Of a DNA stretch of 11,667 nucleotides, positions 8,821-11,667 are shown in pieces; within the stretch, counting starts at the first letter, position 1, and every line of letters starts with the position of its first letter. Where the stretch lies: contig WGEM01000454.1 of NCBI GenBank assembly GCA_015492755.1, positions 1-11,667 on the forward strand, given 5' to 3'. The notes beneath the pieces are model-generated. The model was not told where the DNA came from, did not search any database, and saw only the letters and a list, made by a program, of their open reading frames with translations. A program made the position numbers and the translations under genes. Origin of the DNA: Gemmatimonadota bacterium. Lineage in GTDB: Bacteria; Gemmatimonadota; Gemmatimonadetes; Longimicrobiales; Gaopeijiaceae.

Positions 8821-10548
8821 GTGCCCGTGCCTTCCCGCCCGGAATCGCGGCCGCGGCGCCGCAGCCGCCGCGCCGCGGCGACGCTGGCGGTGCTGTGCGC
8901 GCTGGCGGCGGGAGCCGACGAGGCGCGGGCGCAGGAGGACTGCGAGTTCGTGTATCCCTCCGGAGATCTCAACATGATCACCCTCTCGGGGGGCGCGCGC
9001 ATCACCTACGTGGGCTCGCCGCACATGCTGTGCCGGGACGGCGTGGAGATCTGGGCGGATTCGGCGGTGGCGTATTCCGCGCAGGGGATGCAGCACCTCA
9101 TCGGCAACGTCCGATTCATCGACGCCAGCGGGGAGCTCCGGGCGCAGGAGGCCCGGTACTTCCCGGATCAGGGGCGACTCCAGGCCGAAGGCGATCTCTT
9201 CGTGCGCGACACCGTGCAGGGCTTCACCATCGAGCACGGACGGATGGTGTACCTGCGCGCCAATGAGTTCCGGGATCAGCCTCAGATCGATGTGCGCGTC
9301 GGGGTGGACGGGCAGCGCCCGCGGGCGGTGCTCACCATGAAGCCCGCCCCCGCCGCGGCTCCTCCGGAGCCCGACAGCGCCGGAGCCCCCGGCGCCGTGC
9401 CCGACTCAAGGGGTGTGCCCCCCTCGGCTGTGGATACGACGGAGGCGGCGGAGCCCGTGGAGGCACGTCCGCCCACTCCGTATGTGGTGGACGCGGACCG
9501 CATCTTCCTCCAGGGTGACACCTACTTCCGGGCGGTGGGCACCGTCGAGATCCAGCGCGACTCCCTCCTGGCCTTCGGCGATTCCGCGGAATACGACCAG
9601 GTGGCCGGCCGCATCCACCTGGTGGGCTCCGATGCCCGGGTGGAGACGTCCGGCTATGACCTCTCGGGCCGCGTCATTCAGATGCACATGGAGGGCGCCG
9701 CCCTCCGGGAGGTGGAGGCGTCCCGCGACGCGCTCCTGGTGGGTGAGGACCTGGAACTCCGCGCGCCGCGCATCCGGATCTTCCTGGACGCCGACCGGAT
9801 CCAGCGCCTGGTGGCGGTGCGGGCCACGGAGCCGGACGCGCCTCCGGAGGGGGAGCCGGCCGCCGGAGCACCACCCGGGGATCGCGCGGCTCCCGAGCGT
9901 CCTCTGGCGCTCGCCGACGGCTTCGAACTCACCGCCGACTCGCTGGACATCCTGGCGCCGGCGGAGGTGCTGGAGCGCATCCACGCGGTGGGCGCCGCCC
10001 GGTCGGTGTCGCACGCGCGGGACTCCCTCAACGTGGAGATCCTCCCGGAAGTGGCCCGCGCAGATTGGCTGGAGGGGGACACCATCGTGGTGACCTTCCT
10101 CCCCCCCGACTCCGCCGCGGCACCCGGGGACGACCCTCAGGCGCGCATCGACCGGGTGGTGGCCCGCGGCGGCGCCCGGAGCCTCTACCGGCTCATCCCG
10201 GCGGATTCGGTGGTGGTGCCGGGGAAGGACCCGCCTGCCGTGCACTACGTCATGGGCGACGCCATCACGCTGGTGATGCGCGACGGCGAAGTGGCCCGGA
10301 TGGAGGTGACGGGCCAGACCCGCGGGCTCCACCTGGAGCCGCTGCGGCCGCGCGCCGACTCGCTGGCCGACACCACCCCGGTGGACAGCGGCCGCGTCGC
10401 GGTGGACACCAGCCGGGTAGAGCCCGCCGTCGGCGGCCGCCGGGCCCCCGCCGCCGCTACCGCGCCCCCGCCCGAGGCGCCCGCGCGTGGAGGCGCGCGC
10501 CGCACCAACCCGCACACACGACGCACCAGACGGAGGAACCGACGGTGA
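8821..10548 (+). CDS. lptA: LptA/OstA-like periplasmic LPS transport protein, enlarged multi-domain form
   Basis: LptA proteins form the periplasmic beta-jelly-roll bridge that carries LPS from LptC to LptD. This one has 575 residues, about three times E. coli LptA. An Arg-rich n-region and hydrophobic core lead to a probable signal peptidase I site after ARA (37/38). Three OstA-like beta-rich blocks follow: about 41-173, with repeats such as [18 protein letters not shown] and [18 protein letters not shown]; 221-336; and 365-505. They are joined by Pro/Ala/Glu-rich linkers (174-220 and about 337-364). Residues 511-575 are a disordered tail ending in a strongly basic Arg-rich stretch. C41 and C71 could form a disulfide. 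The long OstA-like proteins of some diderm phyla look comparable. LptD's beta-barrel is absent, so it is not LptD. The stop overlaps lptB as GTGA. Role inferred from the fold pattern and from sitting between lptC and lptB. Confidence 0.82.
   Translation: MPVPSRPESRPRRRSRRAAATLAVLCALAAGADEARAQEDCEFVYPSGDLNMITLSGGARITYVGSPHMLCRDGVEIWADSAVAYSAQGMQHLIGNVRFIDASGELRAQEARYFPDQGRLQAEGDLFVRDTVQGFTIEHGRMVYLRANEFRDQPQIDVRVGVDGQRPRAVLTMKPAPAAAPPEPDSAGAPGAVPDSRGVPPSAVDTTEAAEPVEARPPTPYVVDADRIFLQGDTYFRAVGTVEIQRDSLLAFGDSAEYDQVAGRIHLVGSDARVETSGYDLSGRVIQMHMEGAALREVEASRDALLVGEDLELRAPRIRIFLDADRIQRLVAVRATEPDAPPEGEPAAGAPPGDRAAPERPLALADGFELTADSLDILAPAEVLERIHAVGAARSVSHARDSLNVEILPEVARADWLEGDTIVVTFLPPDSAAAPGDDPQARIDRVVARGGARSLYRLIPADSVVVPGKDPPAVHYVMGDAITLVMRDGEVARMEVTGQTRGLHLEPLRPRADSLADTTPVDSGRVAVDTSRVEPAVGGRRAPAAATAPPPEAPARGGARRTNPHTRRTRRRNRR
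10532..10536 (+). promoter_or_regulatory. Ribosome binding site of lptB inside the end of the LptA-like gene
   Basis: GGAGG lies eight bases before GTG 10545 and within the last codons of the upstream gene, which encode its Arg-rich tail. It decides the lptB start. Confidence 0.6.
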
Positions 10549-11369
10549 CCAAACCTGCCACGCTGAGCGCGCCCGAGGTGGACGCCGACGCGGCGCCCAG
10601 CCGTTTCTGGGGCGAGAAGCTCACGAAGATCTATCGCCGCCGCCGCGTGGTGAACGAGGTGGACATCGCGGTGGAGCAGGGGGAGATCGTGGGGCTGCTG
10701 GGGCCCAACGGCGCCGGCAAGACCACCACGTTCTACATGATGGTGGGCCTCATCGCGCCGGACGGCGGGCGGGTGTACCTGGACGGCCAGGACATCACCA
10801 ACACGCCGATGTACAAGCGGGCGCGCATGGGGATCGGTTACCTTGCCCAGGAGCCGTCGGTCTTCCGGCGCCTCACGGTGGAGGAGAATGTCCTCGCCAT
10901 CCTGGAGACCCTGGGACTTCCCCGCGACGAGGAGCGCGCCCGTCTTGAGCAACTCCTGGCCGAGCTGGGGCTCACCGCCCTCCGGTCCAGCAAGGCGTAC
11001 TCCCTCTCCGGGGGAGAACGACGAAGGCTGGAGATCACCCGCGCGCTGGTGCAGCGCCCCAAGTTCATGCTCCTGGACGAACCGTTCGCCGGCATCGATC
11101 CCATCGCGGTGCACGACATCCAGGACATCGTGCGGGGGCTCAAGGACCGGCGTATCGGCGTGGTGATCTCGGACCACAACGTGGAGCAGACGCTGGAGAT
11201 CGTGGACCGCGCCTACATCATGTACGAGGGCCGCATCCGTGTGAGTGGGAGCGTATCCGAGCTGGTCTGGAACGACGAGGTGGCGGAGATCTACCTCGGG
11301 CCCACCCTCACCGCCAGGATGCGCTCACGCTACCCGCGCCCCGGAGAAGGAGCGTCGCAGGCGTCCTGA
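10545..11369 (+). CDS. lptB: LPS export ABC transporter ATP-binding protein LptB
   Basis: LptB is the cytoplasmic ATPase that dimerises under LptF and LptG and powers LPS extraction from the inner membrane. All ABC motifs are present: Walker [10 protein letters not shown] (53-61), Q-loop Q102 in [13 protein letters not shown], which is typical of LptB, signature LSGGERRR (154-161), Walker B FMLLDEP (174-180) with E179, and the switch H211 in SDHN. At 274 residues it is slightly longer than E. coli LptB (241). The extra length is a 20-residue variable N-terminus and a short polar C-terminal tail after the YLGP segment. GTG 10545 overlaps the previous stop by 4 bp and has GGAGG upstream. LptF and LptG are not in the window, as is common, since lptFG often lies elsewhere. 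A branched-chain amino acid transporter ATPase is the nearest look-alike, but motifs and context favour LptB. Confidence 0.95.
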   Translation: MTKPATLSAPEVDADAAPSRFWGEKLTKIYRRRRVVNEVDIAVEQGEIVGLLGPNGAGKTTTFYMMVGLIAPDGGRVYLDGQDITNTPMYKRARMGIGYLAQEPSVFRRLTVEENVLAILETLGLPRDEERARLEQLLAELGLTALRSSKAYSLSGGERRRLEITRALVQRPKFMLLDEPFAGIDPIAVHDIQDIVRGLKDRRIGVVISDHNVEQTLEIVDRAYIMYEGRIRVSGSVSELVWNDEVAEIYLGPTLTARMRSRYPRPGEGASQAS

Positions 11370-11378
11370 CCGCCCCCT

Positions 11379-11667
11379 ATGAGCCAGTTCAACCAGAAGC
11401 TCTATCAGAGCACGCAGCTCCGCCAGGAAATGCGGATCAACCCTCGCCTGTACCAGGCGATGGAGTTGCTCTACATGCCCCTGCTGGATCTGCAGCAGCA
11501 CCTGAAGGAGGAACTGGCGGAGAACCCGCTTCTGGAGATGGAGGAGCCCGACGAGGGCATGGAGGTGGAGCTCAAGGAGGACACCGACGACGAGCCCATG
11601 AGCGACGACGAAGTGGACTGGGAGGAGATCCTCCTGGACGGCTTCGACGTCGGGGGACGTCGACAAC
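11379..11667 (+). CDS. rpoN: RNA polymerase sigma-54 factor, N-terminal part (cut by window end)
   Basis: Only the first 96 codons are visible. Sigma-54 directs RNA polymerase to -24/-12 promoters and needs AAA+ activators. Region I, which contacts the activator and holds the polymerase inactive, is clear at residues 8-54: QLRQEMRINPRLYQAMELL, then a Gln/Leu-rich helix and LAENPLLE, a hallmark of the family. Residues 54-93 are a strongly acidic stretch matching the variable region II. The core-binding and DNA-binding parts (RpoN box) lie outside the window. ATG 11379 follows the lptB stop by 9 bp and begins the usual N-terminus. No close Shine-Dalgarno is present; the nearest purine run, AAGGAG (11347-11352), is 26 bases away. 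The lptB-rpoN order is conserved in many proteobacteria. Confidence 0.93.
   Translation, partial: MSQFNQKLYQSTQLRQEMRINPRLYQAMELLYMPLLDLQQHLKEELAENPLLEMEEPDEGMEVELKEDTDDEPMSDDEVDWEEILLDGFDVGGRRQ

Noticed and set aside
8821..10548. LptD (outer-membrane translocon) as identity of the large OstA-like protein
   Set aside because: Only OstA-like repeats, linkers and a basic tail are seen; there is no long C-terminal beta-barrel region.

Overview
The window is GC-rich, densely coded DNA from a Gram-negative bacterium that makes an LPS with Kdo. Almost everything after about position 720 reads rightward. The GC content, frequent GTG/TTG starts, 4-bp gene overlaps, a very long LptA-like protein and a lipoprotein-type LptC suggest a deep-branching diderm phylum, with Gemmatimonadota as my best guess. 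That is an impression from gene style, not a demonstrated assignment.

Left part (1-3387). A leftward gene runs off the window start and encodes a membrane protein with three CxxC pairs. A 158-bp divergent intergenic region separates it from a rightward pair. The pair is a PabA/TrpG-type glutamine amidotransferase and, overlapping it by 4 bp, a large multi-spanning membrane protein with a central spermidine-synthase-like Rossmann domain.

Central part (3445-8252). After a 57-bp, locally AT-rich gap comes a complete Kdo supply line: kdsB (CMP-Kdo synthetase), pyrG (CTP synthase), kdsA (Kdo-8-phosphate synthase, metal-dependent type), kdsC (Kdo-8-phosphate phosphatase) and kdsD/kpsF (arabinose-5-phosphate isomerase). 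Together they convert ribulose-5-phosphate and PEP to Kdo. PyrG makes the CTP that KdsB uses to activate it.

Right part (8254-11667). The run continues into LPS transport: lptC (predicted lipoprotein), a 575-residue LptA/OstA-like periplasmic protein, and lptB (the ABC ATPase of the LptB2FG extractor). The start of rpoN (sigma-54) follows and is cut by the window end. The lptC-lptA-lptB-rpoN order is the classical one in proteobacteria.

Genes from kdsB to rpoN are separated by at most 26 bp, and several overlap by exactly GTGA or ATGA, so the block looks like one translationally coupled operon. I saw no tRNA, rRNA, CRISPR, mobile element or convincing intrinsic terminator. I see no clearly new system. 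The least ordinary items are the CxxC membrane protein, the SpeE-like membrane fusion, the enlarged multi-domain LptA and the lipoprotein LptC.
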